From Chondrus crispus (lineage: Eukaryota > Rhodophyta > Florideophyceae > Gigartinales > Gigartinaceae), in contig NW_005178943.1 of the NCBI RefSeq assembly GCF_000350225.1, positions 103,301 to 167,300 of the forward strand: 64,000 nucleotides of DNA. The letters are read 5' to 3'. The notes below the pieces were generated by a model. The model saw nothing but the letters and a program-made list of their open reading frames with translations, had not been told where the DNA came from and did not search any database. A program made the translations under genes and the position numbers. This document shows, piece by piece, positions 42,857 through 52,566 of this stretch (position 1 is the first letter of the stretch; each line of letters opens with the position of its first letter).

Positions 42857-43759
42857 TGCGTCTGTCCCAACGCAGCCATCATCCAACCTGGCGACACCCT
42901 CGCCGTCGACCTCACGCAGGGTGCCTCTGGAGACGTCCCGCAGGATCTCGACTCTTGCGCCGATCGCTTCTTGCTCCAGGCCGTCAAGCTTGATGACTCT
43001 CTCTCGCACGTCTTTGATGGCAAGGATTTGTCCGCCCTGTTCAAGAACGCCTCCACATCCCTCTTTTGCAAGGTCCGCTTTAATGTCAAGCTTCAGCTTG
43101 CAGAAGCCCATCAACAACCCCCTTTGCCTGAGTCTCGTGCTCCCCTCATGAAGTCTGACACTCCTGCGAACGCCTTACCACCGACCGAGAAAGATACCCC
43201 ACATTCCCCCACCAAGCCCCCTCTCTCCCCCGCCCTGCGCATCTCACCCAGACTCTCATTATCTACCGCTAGCGCGGCACCACCGCCAGGCGTCTCTCCT
43301 ATTGCCCCAGTCCTCAGTCCCCCTGGCGCGTCGCAGAGCCCCGTCGCCTCCTCCCCAACCACAGCGACTCCGAAAACCCTCAAATCTGCTTCGACAGAAG
43401 CAACTGTCGCGAAAGCATCGGAGCCTGACTACAAGTCCGTGGCGTGGGCAAGGGAACGAGTGTTGGGGGTGCGCCCTGCGCCGAAGGTGTCTCCCCCGCC
43501 TCTCGATCGCTCCACCAGGCAGCGCGTTGCCGTCGAGCGAGCAGGGGAGCTGGTGCGCGTCATCAATATGCGCAAGGGCGACATTGACACGCTCAAATCA
43601 GAACTGGCAGAGGCTCGCCATAAGCTCAGCGATGCCCACATGGCGACGAGACCGGCTTATGATGTAAGATATGAAGTGAACGAGAGTTCTAGAGTGCCAT
43701 TTGCGCAAATATGTATTATGGCGGTGATATCTGGTGCTTTGCTTCAGCTCCTTGTGTAA
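42857..43759 (+). CDS. VAP/VAMP-associated (MSP-domain) protein, 5' end in the gap
   Basis: Frame open from the gap edge: CVCPNAAIIQPGDTLAVDL is the MSP-domain core ('P..g.i.Pgetv.v.v'), then DRFLLQAVKLDD and SLFCKVRFNVKLQL close the beta-sandwich. A Pro/Ser/Thr-rich linker follows, then a heptad-like helix (RAGELVRVINMRKGDIDTLK, SELAEARHKLSDAHM) and a C-terminal hydrophobic tail (FAQICIMAVISGALLQLLV) ending in the stop. This is the layout of the ER tail-anchored VAP proteins, which bind FFAT motifs and hold lipid-transfer proteins at membrane contact sites. The first half of the MSP domain, including part of the FFAT-binding face, is missing because of the gap; the gene is not known to be broken. 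Confidence 0.8.
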   Translation, partial: CVCPNAAIIQPGDTLAVDLTQGASGDVPQDLDSCADRFLLQAVKLDDSLSHVFDGKDLSALFKNASTSLFCKVRFNVKLQLAEAHQQPPLPESRAPLMKSDTPANALPPTEKDTPHSPTKPPLSPALRISPRLSLSTASAAPPPGVSPIAPVLSPPGASQSPVASSPTTATPKTLKSASTEATVAKASEPDYKSVAWARERVLGVRPAPKVSPPPLDRSTRQRVAVERAGELVRVINMRKGDIDTLKSELAEARHKLSDAHMATRPAYDVRYEVNESSRVPFAQICIMAVISGALLQLLV

Positions 43760-44309
43760 ACGTAGGCTGGCGGCGTTTGTGGTCGTCTTGGAAGGAATCA
43801 TTTTATAGAGCGATAACAGAGTTGCCTGTTGTGTGATTTAGAACATTGTGGTAGATTTAGAGTTAGAATAAGTAAATGAAAGCTTAGTGGGCTGCTTGAG
43901 CTACGAAAATGCGTCATCGCGTTTAGTTCAATCTGAAAGACAGTCACGAAGTGTTGGGCTATGCTAGTAGTGCCGTATCCTCATTCGCTACAGCTGTCTT
44001 TTGCCACAAGCACATCGCTAGTTGTCCAAAAAGTGGACATCTTGTGGTCCTCGTCATTCGTCACATTGCAGCTCTCAAACGGCAAACATGAAAGCCAAAG
44101 AGTGAACCACCGGAATGCCCCACCGGAAATAGTTCGGGACCCTCCACACCCAGAGCCCCGATATATATATACAACCGAAATATCCAACCGCCGCCCCGCT
44201 CCCATCTCGTGTTGGTCTCGCAGTTGTCATTGATATGCCCCGCAAAACTCAAGCCGGACTTCAAAATATGGACATTGTGACCTCCTGGTGCTTCGCTGAT
44301 TGTGACAAC
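43760..44309. other. Convergent 3' flanks, no gene seen
   Basis: Between the stops of the VAP and NUMOD3 genes. A short ATATATATATA run is at 44161-44171. Confidence 0.5.
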
Positions 44310-45977
44310 TCAGCAGCTATGCCCTTCCTCAAGTGAGTCGAACGCCCCTGTGTTGTTGCTATTGCTCTCGACGGAACTACAAAATAATTCGTCAGACACA
44401 CTGGTTGCCCAAACTTCATGGCTCATCACTTGATCCTCAAAGTGTGCAAGATCCGTATTGAATTGAATTTCTGGCGAGGTCCGTTCCGGACACACCGACT
44501 GCCCCATGGATGGACAGGGCGCCAGAGCAGCGAGAGGTACAGTCCCATAAAAAGACGGCATATCAAGAGGGCCAAGGAACTGAGGACGCGTCGCCTCGTA
44601 TGGATACGCAGCCTCGGTACTTGATATGGCAAGGTCTTCCAAAGAGCTGCGTGGTAGCGCTGGATCAAGCAAATACGGTTGCCTGATTGCAATCTCGGAC
44701 TCCAACTTGCTACAGCCGTGCTCATCGTTGAAGGAGTCCATAACATCGGATTTTTCACATCCTAGGGCCCTTTCGGAGTGGGCAGGAGAATCAAACAAGC
44801 CGTGGGGGTCTTGTAACGAAATGTCAGAAAACAAAGCATCAGGACTGGCTCTGCTAGTAATGGCGAAGGCTTGCTCCTTGGCGGCAGTAACGTTGATCTG
44901 ACCTTCCGAAAGAGGTACAAAAAGTCCCAAATCTTCTTTCGTTATGCCATCTAAAGACTCAGGCTCAAGGAAGATTTCGGATGAATCGATGTCGTCGTGG
45001 AAGGATGACTTCTTGTCTTCAGTGGAAACTTCTGGAGATTTGGACCGCGATCTCCTCGTGGAAGATTTTGGTGAGCCGGGTTCCTTCTTCGGTTTTGCAG
45101 GACGCGGGGAGCTGGCCCTTGAAGCCCGAGGGGAAGACGGTGGACTCCTCGTTCTCCCAACGCGCTGCGCACGGCTTTCTATACCCTCCGCGACTTTGCT
45201 GCGGTAGTCGGGATCACTCCAAAGCTCCTTGATCTTTGCAGAGAGCTTGGCTTTCGTCTCCTCTGCCATTGGGCGTTTCTCTCTGACTACGAGATGCTGA
45301 GACTCACTTAGTATGTAAGACTTCTCCAACTGATGCTGGACTTTTGCGTTGAGATCTGCAATTACGGATTCGGGAAAGGAGAAAGGAACTGCCTGCCTTT
45401 TTTGTTTACGGATCGCAGAGTTAGCTCCCCTTGAGGCACGAGCCGTCTCCCGAATCTTAAGCTTGGTGGCCTCAGAGTGCTTGCGTCCCTTTGCGCGCTC
45501 TTTCAAGAGACGCCGCATGGCCGGTTGCAACATGGCGCGCCTAGTACCCTCGGAAATCTTCCGTTTTGTCTCTTCTGAGTGTTTCCTACCCTTGTTCCAT
45601 GGGACGTTGCCGCGATTCGCGGCCGAGATTTTGCGCTTCGACTCGGCGGTATGCTTGTGGCCAGAAGCCTTGGGTGTGTCAACCGTCGGCAACAAGGTGG
45701 TGGTAGCGGACTGGGTACCTCGGAGAGTGGAGCGGAGCGGGGCTGCGGCGGCCAAAGGGGCGACGGTGGATTTCGGCGCAGCGCGACTGCCGCGGGGCAC
45801 GTTGATATGTCGAATACGGGCCTTGTGAGCTGGTTTGGGGGGATTCACGGTAGCATGCCGTGAGGAGGGGCAGAAGACGTTGGGGTTGGGGACGGGGTGG
45901 ATTGAGCGTGCACTGGGGGCGGCATTGATTCTGTGGAGGCCAGGGACGAAGAATAGATTGAGAAAACGAGGTGCCAT
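44310..45977 (-). CDS. NUMOD3-motif protein, probably plastid targeted
   Basis: 555 aa from ATG at 45977 (MAPRFLNLFFVPGLHRINAA); an in-frame ATG at 46352 would add 125 low-complexity residues and is less likely. The Phe-bearing, Ser/Ala/Arg-rich first 50 residues look like a plastid transit peptide. About residues 106-150 hold tandem NUMOD3 modules (HTAESKRKISAANRG, PWNKGRKHSEETKRKISEGT), with another copy (KGRKHSEATKLKIRETARA) near 165-185 and a related helix EETKAKLSAKIKELWSDPDY near 255. NUMOD3 is a DNA-binding module of homing endonucleases; no GIY-YIG or HNH nuclease is present here, so it is a stand-alone DNA-binding protein, perhaps of plastid nucleoids. The C-terminal half is Ser/Glu-rich and disordered. 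Plastid location is inference. Confidence 0.75.
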   Translation of the reverse strand: MAPRFLNLFFVPGLHRINAAPSARSIHPVPNPNVFCPSSRHATVNPPKPAHKARIRHINVPRGSRAAPKSTVAPLAAAAPLRSTLRGTQSATTTLLPTVDTPKASGHKHTAESKRKISAANRGNVPWNKGRKHSEETKRKISEGTRRAMLQPAMRRLLKERAKGRKHSEATKLKIRETARASRGANSAIRKQKRQAVPFSFPESVIADLNAKVQHQLEKSYILSESQHLVVREKRPMAEETKAKLSAKIKELWSDPDYRSKVAEGIESRAQRVGRTRSPPSSPRASRASSPRPAKPKKEPGSPKSSTRRSRSKSPEVSTEDKKSSFHDDIDSSEIFLEPESLDGITKEDLGLFVPLSEGQINVTAAKEQAFAITSRASPDALFSDISLQDPHGLFDSPAHSERALGCEKSDVMDSFNDEHGCSKLESEIAIRQPYLLDPALPRSSLEDLAISSTEAAYPYEATRPQFLGPLDMPSFYGTVPLAALAPCPSMGQSVCPERTSPEIQFNTDLAHFEDQVMSHEVWATSVSDELFCSSVESNSNNTGAFDSLEEGHSC

Positions 45978-47424
45978 TTGAGTCTGAATGGGGAGGGTGG
46001 CGGGAAGGGGGGGGAAGGGGGTGAAGAGCAAGTTAGGATGGTAAGTAAGTTGAGCGTCCGGAGAACGGACGAACGGGACACAGCTGTGAAGCGGGATATC
46101 TGAAACGAGATGACGACACTGGGGAAGATGGTGAATATGGATGGCAAGCGAAAGGGGGTTGCAATGAGAGAAAGAGGTCTGAGGCGCTGTGAGAGGCGGG
46201 GCAAGGCAAGCATGAAATAGAGCCTGGGGTGGACTTGATCCCTTAAGAATGAGAGCTCGTCGATAGGGCTGGCAGCTGGGGCAGGGAGGGGGGCTGGCTT
46301 GCGTAGTCCGAGATATTGGGGAGAAATATGGATAAATTGGCTCTTGAACCATTACGTCGGTGGATGGATATCAGTCCATTTAGAGAACGCCAAGTGTTTT
46401 CACTTGCAACCACACTTACTCGCAATCAAAGGGTACTGTAAGGAATGAACACGGGGCTCGCAGATTTCCTAACGTTGATGAGACTCGAAAATCTTTTTGC
46501 GGCTTTTAAAATCCTGAAATGTAAGCACGCCAGCGCACGACTGCTCCTATGGGAACTGTCGCAGAAAGCGTGCCGATACCGACTGAACTTTCATGGCAGA
46601 GAGGTGGCGCATTGGCACGTCTCACTACGCTCGTTGACAAAGGCCCCTTCCCGGCAAGCTCCCACCACGCGCAGTGGTGCCACTTTGTAAAATATCGTCT
46701 CGTTTCGGTCTCGCGACGCCTCGTGTGGGCGCCGCGGCACGTCCGTTACCTAGTACTACAGTAGCGCCCTGCCTATGCTTGCAAACTACAAGGGAGATCA
46801 CTTCAACGCTGTTGCCAACATAGGCATTCATAGCACATGGCCCCGCGAATTGCTGGCGTTTCAGAAGCGCCACCTCACTCATACTGCACTGTACCAAGGG
46901 TATTGTATGCACCGTGCACCGTACAGCGCCGGAACCACAGTGCCTCTGCATGTACTAAATGTGTATCCCGCCTTACATACCTCAACAGGACACGTTGACA
47001 ATTGCTTGGGACTTGCCTCGCTGGACAGCTCAAACCGAGCCCCTACCCCTGGCCAGGGCTCCCACGTGTCCACTGAGCGAAGTAATGCTTCGTTGTCGGT
47101 TATGTCACTACCCTGCCCCTAGGGCCCTCACCACCGCTCGTCGCATTGTAACTTGTGTGCACTTTATTGGGAACACACTATATGCAAACGACGTTTCAAC
47201 CAATATCCACTCGGCGGAAAAATTAAATATAGCCAACCGCAGGTTCTCGTCGGTCCTCTTTTCCCCTGCTGATCACTACCCTGCACTGTAGATGGCCGAC
47301 GGCGAGCCCCATTGCTGACGCTGCCCCTTTCCTTCCCCAATTATCACTCCTCAACAAAGCATCTGCAATTAATCCTCATCCATCTAACTCGCAAAATAAC
47401 GAAGTGGTCTTTGTCAACTTTCAA
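45978..47424. other. Divergent upstream region of the NUMOD3 and carrier genes
   Basis: Copies of the AAGGGTAC-type motif lie at 46429-46440 (CAAAGGGTACTGTA) and 46885-46900 (GTACCAAGGGTATTGTA). No gene supported. Confidence 0.45.
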
Positions 47425-48465
47425 ATGGTTTCCGACCGCACATCCCCCGCTCATCCTCCATCTGCTAGTTCCCCTCAATCTAACAACAAGAACTTGATTA
47501 GCAATGTATTGTTTGGGGGGGTCGCCGGTGTTATCGGTCAAACATGTGTCTTCCCTTTATATACCATCAAAACAAACTTGCATCTCTACCCAGGTCGCTA
47601 CCAATCCATCCTTCACTGCGCAAGAAAGATTATCCAACATGAATCCATCCGCGGTTTGTACAAAGGATTGCCACCGGCCCTCACAGGCGTCTTCCCGGAA
47701 AAAGCAATCAAACTCTCCGTCAACGACTACCTCACTGCCCTCCTTGTTCGCAAGGACGGCACAATTTCCATCCCAAACTCCATGCTCGCAGGCGCCGGCG
47801 CGGGCTTCTGCCAAGTCGTTGCCACAAACCCGATGGAAATGATGATGATCAACATGCAAAGCGCCGCCTCTAGAGGTCGCGCTGTGAATACACTCCAGAT
47901 GATCCGCCAACTCGGTCTCGCTGGATTGTACAAGGGTACTCCCGCTACCCTCTTCCGTGATATCCCTTTCTCCATCGTCTTTTTTAGTATGAATGCTGCC
48001 CTTCGTCAACGTCTCACCGATTCTGATGGTAGACTTCCTATTGCAAAAGTGTTCCTTGCCGGTATTGCTGCGGGCTCCACCGCCGCCACTCTTTCAACAC
48101 CTATGGATGTCATTAAGACAAGACTCCAAGCGAGCGCTGGTGATGCCACTAATGTCGCCACCTCGAAACCGACCTCCACCCCGGGTCTCGCAGATGCTAT
48201 GCGTCCAAGCCAAGCGAAAGTCCCGACCACCACGGCCACATCGCGTGAATTTTCCTCATCCGCGCGCACCGCAGCCGCAGGTGGCGCGGATAAAATGAGG
48301 TATACAGGCATTGCCCATTGTGCGAGACACATCTACGCAACAGAGGGTGCCCGCGGGTTCTTCGCTGGGGTCGGTCCTCGCATCCTAATCATCTCGCCTC
48401 TCTTCGGAATCACCTTGTTTTTCTATGACATCCAACGTAGGCTTCGAGAATCAGGGCGGCTGTGA
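47425..48465 (+). CDS. Mitochondrial carrier, glutamate-carrier (SLC25A22/18)-like
   Basis: 346 aa from ATG at 47425, one exon. Three repeats of two membrane helices with the carrier signatures: FPLYTIKTNLHLYPG (variant of PxDxxR), NPMEMMMINMQ and TPMDVIKTRLQA. FPEKAIKLSVNDYL and NPMEM are shared with glutamate carriers (SLC25A18/22) and the aspartate/glutamate carrier core. No EF-hands are present, which argues against an Aralar-type carrier. An insert of about 50 Ala/Ser/Thr-rich residues lies in the third repeat before MRYTGIAHCARHIYA. Function: exchange or proton-coupled import of glutamate across the inner mitochondrial membrane; substrate is inferred from motif similarity only. Confidence 0.88.
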   Translation: MVSDRTSPAHPPSASSPQSNNKNLISNVLFGGVAGVIGQTCVFPLYTIKTNLHLYPGRYQSILHCARKIIQHESIRGLYKGLPPALTGVFPEKAIKLSVNDYLTALLVRKDGTISIPNSMLAGAGAGFCQVVATNPMEMMMINMQSAASRGRAVNTLQMIRQLGLAGLYKGTPATLFRDIPFSIVFFSMNAALRQRLTDSDGRLPIAKVFLAGIAAGSTAATLSTPMDVIKTRLQASAGDATNVATSKPTSTPGLADAMRPSQAKVPTTTATSREFSSSARTAAAGGADKMRYTGIAHCARHIYATEGARGFFAGVGPRILIISPLFGITLFFYDIQRRLRESGRL

Positions 48466-48689
48466 CCCAGACGCTTCACCATATATGAACCATATAGTTG
48501 GACAACCTTATCGAGCGCGGTCCATGCGGTAAATAGTACCATAAATTTTCTGGACGCATCCTCAATAGGGAAGCACTACTTGTGTTAGTCCATGACATGT
48601 AGTCTTGTTGAGAACTCATCATCCGTTGCAACAGTGCTTGGGTCAACGGACAACGAGAGCTGAGCCCCCTCACCTCACCACGTATCAAA

Positions 48690-49580
48690 TTACGGTAGGT
48701 TACTGACCCATTTTTGATACGCCTCGCCCTCACCGTACCATCGCCGACTGGTCAACATCGAATGATCACAATCGTTACATATCACCAATCTCCCGCTTGG
48801 TGCACACGCCGCATTCACTGGTGTCACCCCGTCCCCGTCTACGTTGCCTTCCCCACTGACAGCCGCATAACTGAGGTACGCCACATATTCGCCGACTGAA
48901 CCATTCCCGAACTGCTTCCCTATAGTCCCAGTCCCTGCCACACAAACAAAGTCGTCGACGAGGTCTGACATTCCGCACTCCTTGTCAATGTATTTCAGTA
49001 ATCCTCTCGTTTGATCCATCTGTCCTGTCGGCGGTGCCTTGTGCGGTGTCCCAAGCGTAACCAGTGAAGACACACGCAGCTCTGCTGGGGCACACTCGGC
49101 AAGATATGCGCGACCAAGCCAGCCCCCAGCGGAATGTCCGACCACACTGATACCGCAGAGATCCATTCCAGATTCGACTAGCTCCCTCAGTCCTAGATCA
49201 ACGCATCCAAAGTACCACTTGAGAACTTGGTCAGGGCGAAGCGTGCCTTTCCAGTAGTCAGAAATAAAGAATCCTCTTGCGTTCAAACTCCATTTCCATC
49301 TCGCGACAGGAGCTATGGATACCGCGGCGTGCCCTCTCTCGGCGAGACTTGAAGCCAAAGACGCATAGTCAGCACTCGAATTTCCAAGACCTGGGAGAAT
49401 AAGGACGGGCGCAAACTGCGGAGATGCATCGCCTGAACCGGTGAAAAGTAAGTTTGTGGCAGCGAAATGAGAAGGGCGGCGGGCTCTACGCTGAGGGGAC
49501 TTCTGAGGAGCAATCCATCGCGGCCTTGACAGCGGAACGAAAAATGCGGAAAAAGAGGCAAAGCCCAGCTGCGAAGCCAT
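48690..49580 (-). CDS. Alpha/beta hydrolase, lipase-like, possibly plastid targeted
   Basis: 296 aa from ATG at 49580, one exon. Starts with a Ser/Phe/Arg-rich segment (MASQLGFASFSAFFVPLSRP) that could be a plastid transit peptide. FAPVLILPGLGNSSADY forms the oxyanion strand; VVGHSAGGWLGRAYL is the nucleophile elbow with Ser150; SLVTLGTPHKAPP follows as in lipases; DGDGVTPVNAAC supplies a candidate Asp and NDCDHSML the His. It resembles plant and cyanobacterial esterase/lipase-type hydrolases acting on acyl esters. The substrate is unknown. It is convergent with the carrier gene, 224 bp away. Confidence 0.82.
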   Translation of the reverse strand: MASQLGFASFSAFFVPLSRPRWIAPQKSPQRRARRPSHFAATNLLFTGSGDASPQFAPVLILPGLGNSSADYASLASSLAERGHAAVSIAPVARWKWSLNARGFFISDYWKGTLRPDQVLKWYFGCVDLGLRELVESGMDLCGISVVGHSAGGWLGRAYLAECAPAELRVSSLVTLGTPHKAPPTGQMDQTRGLLKYIDKECGMSDLVDDFVCVAGTGTIGKQFGNGSVGEYVAYLSYAAVSGEGNVDGDGVTPVNAACAPSGRLVICNDCDHSMLTSRRWYGEGEAYQKWVSNLP

Positions 49581-50732
49581 TTCGGGCCCAACTACTGGTA
49601 GTTAAGTGTCGGGGCCCTGGGCAAGTTGCTTGGTTTGCTCCATGATGTGATATGAACGGAGAGCATGTATCGAGGATTCTAAGTGTTCTGGACTTGGCAC
49701 AGCTGATATCGTTTTGGAAGAAACTTCATCGAAATCAAAGCCATTCCAGCCACACACATACCGTACATTGAGACTAAAATTTAAAAACTTAAGACGCCCT
49801 GCACGTCAAACACCCAAGACAACTGTCGCTCTGTTCAGCACTTGCACGCCTCCTTCACCCGTTCTAGCTAGCGTCCAACGTCATTGGCACTCGGTGTCTA
49901 GATGGCAAATGTTTCACCTCATAATAACCTTTATGAGGCATGAGGCCAGTTTTTTTCTTTTTTGCAAAACTTTATATATGAAACCGCAAATTTTCGAAAT
50001 CATTTTTGACACAATTACTTTTCGCACTTGCGAGGGCCATCACATCTTGCAGAACATCGGGATAGCAGTTTTGAATACACCGAAAGACTTGTCATCGAGT
50101 GGAGTTCCGAGAGAGTTGGGTTTCCGGTTGCATTTTTAACACAGCCTTCAGGTTTGCGATTGTAAAAGCTTTTACGCAGTCCTTTCAAAAGCTCGGCCTA
50201 AGCCGCTTCCCTCTCCAACACGGAAACACAGCTGCCAAAAAAAAAACCTCAGTGGCTGGTGGGAACGACTCCCTTAGGCCTGGGCCTCTATCTCAATACA
50301 TATCATCGTCGCAGTTCGTGTTCCATACGACTTCCCGAAGCGATTCACTGGCCGTGCTCCACCCGGTTGGAACAGGGTAGAGAACTTCAGCAAATGTCCG
50401 AAGCTTAGATTCATTGTTTGCTGTCTTTTCTCGAGCATGTCCTTGATGAACTGCACAAAATGGCTTTAATGCTTAACTCAAGGGTGCTGCACACATGAAT
50501 AGTGAACTACTGGTCCATAAATCCTCTTTGCGTATCGCTCGAAATCGCTAAACCCGCAACTACGAACACGAAGCGCAAGTTGAATTGGCGCTGCTCGGCA
50601 AAGTATCCATACCACCTGCGCAACTCGAAAAATATGCATACGGTATAAGCCCAGTCCGCAACACAGAAGCAGTTAGCAAATTTCTATCTTCTGAACACGG
50701 CAGGTACAACAAAACAAAAGTAGCGCACGTAC
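49581..50732. other. Intergenic and possible SelK-like 3' region, no other gene
   Basis: AT-richer, with short ORFs at 49714-50139 and 50099-50380 that lack domains. The minus-strand continuation of the SelK-like gene ends in a stop at 50560 if the intron is not spliced. Confidence 0.45.
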
Positions 50733-51006
50733 CGAAAGCACTTGGTCCTCCAGACCCACCACCACCTCCTCCTCCTCCACCGCCTCCACCACCACCACCG
50801 CCACCGCCAGCCCCGTAAAAGCGCGACGACCGCGGTGCCGGCTTGCGCCGAGCCTGCTTCGCCGCTGAGGGTTTAAAGATAGAGGTAATGAACACGACGA
50901 GGGCGGCCCACACGTCGAGCAACAAGCCGAAGCCCGGAATTAGACAGAGCGGCCAGGGCCCGCGGCTGGCGTTCTGCACGACGCGCCCATTACGAACATA
51001 CGCCAT
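50733..51006 (-). CDS. Selenoprotein K/S-like ER membrane protein, first exon
   Basis: From ATG at 51006: MAYVRNGRVVQNASRGPWPL aligns with the SelK start (hydroxylated/aromatic residue, xxNGxV, SPW), then one transmembrane helix (LCLIPGFGLLLDVWAALVVF ending near residue 48), a basic stretch (AKQARRKPAPRSSRFYG) and a poly-Gly tract of about 18 residues, the usual SelK layout with a Gly-rich C-tail. A GTACGT donor-like site follows SAFG at 50732, so a second exon is likely; read straight through, the frame ends at 50560 as ...STCASCS. The GGUGR-type end with selenocysteine was not found. SelK acts in ER-associated degradation and palmitoylation. The longer ORF start at 51261 is disregarded because it lacks family similarity. 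Confidence 0.6.
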
Positions 51007-51743
51007 TACGGGATGCGGTTGTGCTTCTCGGCTACACGGATACCGGGCTGTGATAACAGGGTCGGTGGACGGTGGGTGACTGAGCCGGTGAGCGCAGATG
51101 GGTTCGTTCGAACAACTGGAGAAGGATGTGTCCGGAAGCAGGTGCGTTGGCTGTTGGAAGTACGACAAAATTCCCCATGCTATTCCTTCTGAAAATGACG
51201 GTTCTACTCTTGGTATGGCCGAATTGCCAAAAAACACAAAAGAGTGCCTTACTGCCAACATGACATTACTTCTTCGACACTGGATCCTTCCTCACACCAA
51301 TGACAGGCCACAAGCACTAATTAAACAGGACCTTATTTAGTTTAGTTGTATAGCCCGAGCAAGGAACCCCCCGTCTGGAGTCCAGCAATGAAAGACAGGC
51401 ACCAGACTACGTTTGCATTGCTGCCATTTCTCACTTTGTTTTCCGGTACTTTGTGGACCGTAATCTGAGTTCAGTTAGCATTCGATTTCTTGGAAAGACA
51501 GACGGGGGCACATGCAATCTTTAATAATGCTTGGAGTAAAGGGTGCCAAATAAGTTAATCTTTAGTAGCGTCAAGATAAGCTAGTGGGGTTTAAGCATTC
51601 TACAGTGGCGCTCGGAAACACAACGGTGGGGTCATGTACTCCGCCCAACAAACGGGTAAAACGCCGCCTCTGGAGAGAGATGAACAAGTAGACATCCATT
51701 CTTGTACAAATCTTCAACACGCTCTGGTGCGTTCAACTCCAAA
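51007..51743. other. Intergenic, no gene seen
   Basis: Upstream of the SelK-like gene and downstream of the Pro/Tyr-rich gene; no supported ORF. Confidence 0.5.
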
Positions 51744-52424
51744 TCAGTGCTTATACATAGAGTTCTTCGCCTTAGATCTAAGCAACTTCTCCGCCTTGGC
51801 CTGAAGCGCAGGGTCTCTTGCCTTCTCCTCTAGCTTCGCCATAAACTTTCCCATCTTGCCACCCATTCCTCCTCCAGATGCAGTCCCAGCATTCGAGCTA
51901 TACCCTCCATGAGGCTTCTGATACGCGCCCGGCCCTGATTGCGGCATCCCATCGGCGCCTGTATGGTGGTGCGGTGCGGCACCACTCGCATGATATTGTT
52001 GTGACGACGCGCCGCTCGGATACGGCTGCTGACCATGGCCTCCATTTGCACCCGCCTGCTGCCCATAAGTGCTAGTCGGATAGGGATTATATCCCTGCGG
52101 ATCCGTAGGATAAGGGTCCTGCGGCGGAGGAGGCACGTGAGAGCCTGTCGGATAGGGTTGATGCATTTGGTTGGACGGGTACGGTGCGGTTGGCGGAGGA
52201 GGCACGTGAGAGGCTGTTGGGTAGGGCTGATGCATTTGGTCGGACGGGTACGGTGCGGTCGGCGGTGGAGGTGCAGGATATCCGCCTGGAGCAGCGGCTG
52301 ACCCCGGGGCACCATGACCGCCTGGTTGCTTCGAATTGACGCCAAACTTGGCCTTGTTCTGATCCCAGACTTTTTCGGCTTCCTTGAGGAGGCCCTTCTT
52401 CATCTGCTTCTCGAAGAAACTCAT
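51744..52424 (-). CDS. Pro/Tyr/Gln-rich protein of unknown function
   Basis: 226 aa from ATG at 52424 (MSFFEKQMKKGLLKEAEKVW); this start is chosen because upstream codons include the TATA box region. A charged N-terminal helix (1-35) is followed by a low-complexity middle with a 23-residue repeat (VPPPPTAPYPSNQMHQPYPT and its copies, about 2.5 units), then PYP, HHH and GGY segments, and a charged C-terminal helix (GKFMAKLEEKARDPALQAKA, EKLLRSKAKNS). No known domain. The helix-disorder-helix design resembles scaffold or condensate-forming proteins, but that is inference. The promoter is unusually clear (TATA box and GTACCC motif). Confidence 0.65.
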   Translation of the reverse strand: MSFFEKQMKKGLLKEAEKVWDQNKAKFGVNSKQPGGHGAPGSAAAPGGYPAPPPPTAPYPSDQMHQPYPTASHVPPPPTAPYPSNQMHQPYPTGSHVPPPPQDPYPTDPQGYNPYPTSTYGQQAGANGGHGQQPYPSGASSQQYHASGAAPHHHTGADGMPQSGPGAYQKPHGGYSSNAGTASGGGMGGKMGKFMAKLEEKARDPALQAKAEKLLRSKAKNSMYKH

Positions 52425-52540
52425 TGTGGATGGGGGTGTTGGGAAGAATTGGATGGTAGATTGATTCGGGTGAGTGAAGGAAGAGGGAGAGTGGGAGTGA
52501 ATATGAATATAGTGTGCAGGGGTAAGATGAAGTGAGGTTG

Positions 52541-52564
52541 TATTTATACAGTACCCTTGGGTAC
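52541..52564 (-). promoter_or_regulatory. TATA box with adjoining GTACCCAAGGGTAC motif
   Basis: On the minus strand GTACCCAAGGGTAC (52564-52551), TG, then TATAAATA (52548-52541), about 120 bp before the ATG of the Pro/Tyr-rich gene. This is a good core-promoter position. Confidence 0.65.
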
Positions 52565-52566
52565 GG

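Noticed and set aside
50585-50818. Poly-proline plus-strand ORF
   Set aside because: Antisense of the poly-Gly tract of the SelK-like gene.
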